Shown piece after piece: positions 63,771-64,000 of a stretch of DNA of 64,000 bases (position 1 is its first letter; every line of letters starts with the position of its first letter). The stretch is from Notospermus geniculatus (taxonomy: Eukaryota > Nemertea > Pilidiophora > Heteronemertea > Lineidae): NCBI GenBank assembly GCA_002633025.1, contig NMRB01000417.1:120064-184063 (forward strand). Direction: 5' to 3'. The notes beneath the pieces are model-generated. The model made no database searches, was not told the origin of the DNA, and was given only the letters and a program-made list of their open reading frames with translations. A program made the position numbers and the translations under genes.

Positions 63771-64000
63771 ATAACTTTGGTTTATAACAGGTACGGAGTT
63801 TGTGAAAACACGTCAATAAACCCTGCGAGTCAGAGACAAAGAAGGAGATAGAGAGACATGTGAAAGGAGACGTACTAAAGTCACCAGCAAGGCCAAGCAC
63901 CCAAACCTGAGTGCATGGGGAGTGGAATCATTTGTCATGCCATCTGGGGATCAAAAGAAGAACTGAAGTGCTGAAGCTCCAGGCAGAACCCAGTGTTGCA

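Overview
This is eukaryotic, intron-rich DNA from an invertebrate animal. Exons are short and have canonical GT-AG borders. Introns and intergenic DNA are packed with fold-back transposons (MITEs), tRNA-derived SINEs and minisatellites. The one gene I can name, the cohesin-release factor WAPL, has a metazoan-type sequence. Several minisatellites start or end exactly at splice sites, and neighbouring near-identical copies differ by whole transposon insertions. That combination fits a highly heterozygous marine invertebrate. A cephalochordate (amphioxus) is my best guess, but this is inference only. There are no bacterial operons, CRISPR arrays or complete viral genes.

Layout. 1-12,892: mostly non-genic. 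It holds a possible last exon of an upstream gene (545-652), several MITEs, and two tandem copies (5,313-8,956 and 9,172-12,892) of a repeat-rich block of about 3.7 kb. The second copy stops 22 bp before the WAPL start codon. 12,915-27,334 (+ strand): WAPL, modelled as 16 coding exons encoding about 1,112 residues. Its 3' half contains three nested local duplications: exons 6(part)-9, exons 12-15, and the last exon. One assembly gap (16,551-16,734) and one isolated n lie inside it. 27,335-34,385: intergenic DNA between two convergent genes, consisting of duplicated repeat blocks, large fold-back elements and two unusual elements filled with CCGCGG-containing units. 34,386-63,000 (- strand): a large gene for a long coiled-coil protein that I do not recognise. 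I find about 35 small in-frame exons (about 1,411 residues) and several alternative 3' terminal exons. Its 5' end lies beyond the window.

How it fits together. WAPL acts in the nucleus, removing cohesin from chromatin with PDS5. The coiled-coil gene appears to place one constant rod on interchangeable tails: an acidic tail, a 1,407-codon Pro/Arg-rich repetitive tail, a short Trp/Ser-rich tail, and less certainly a Gly/Gln tail and a hydrophobic, potentially membrane-inserted tail. Three of these tails accept the same phase-2 splice junction (a split AG|N codon). This switchable-tail arrangement is the most interesting unexplained signal here. The second is a recurring association of minisatellites with splice sites.
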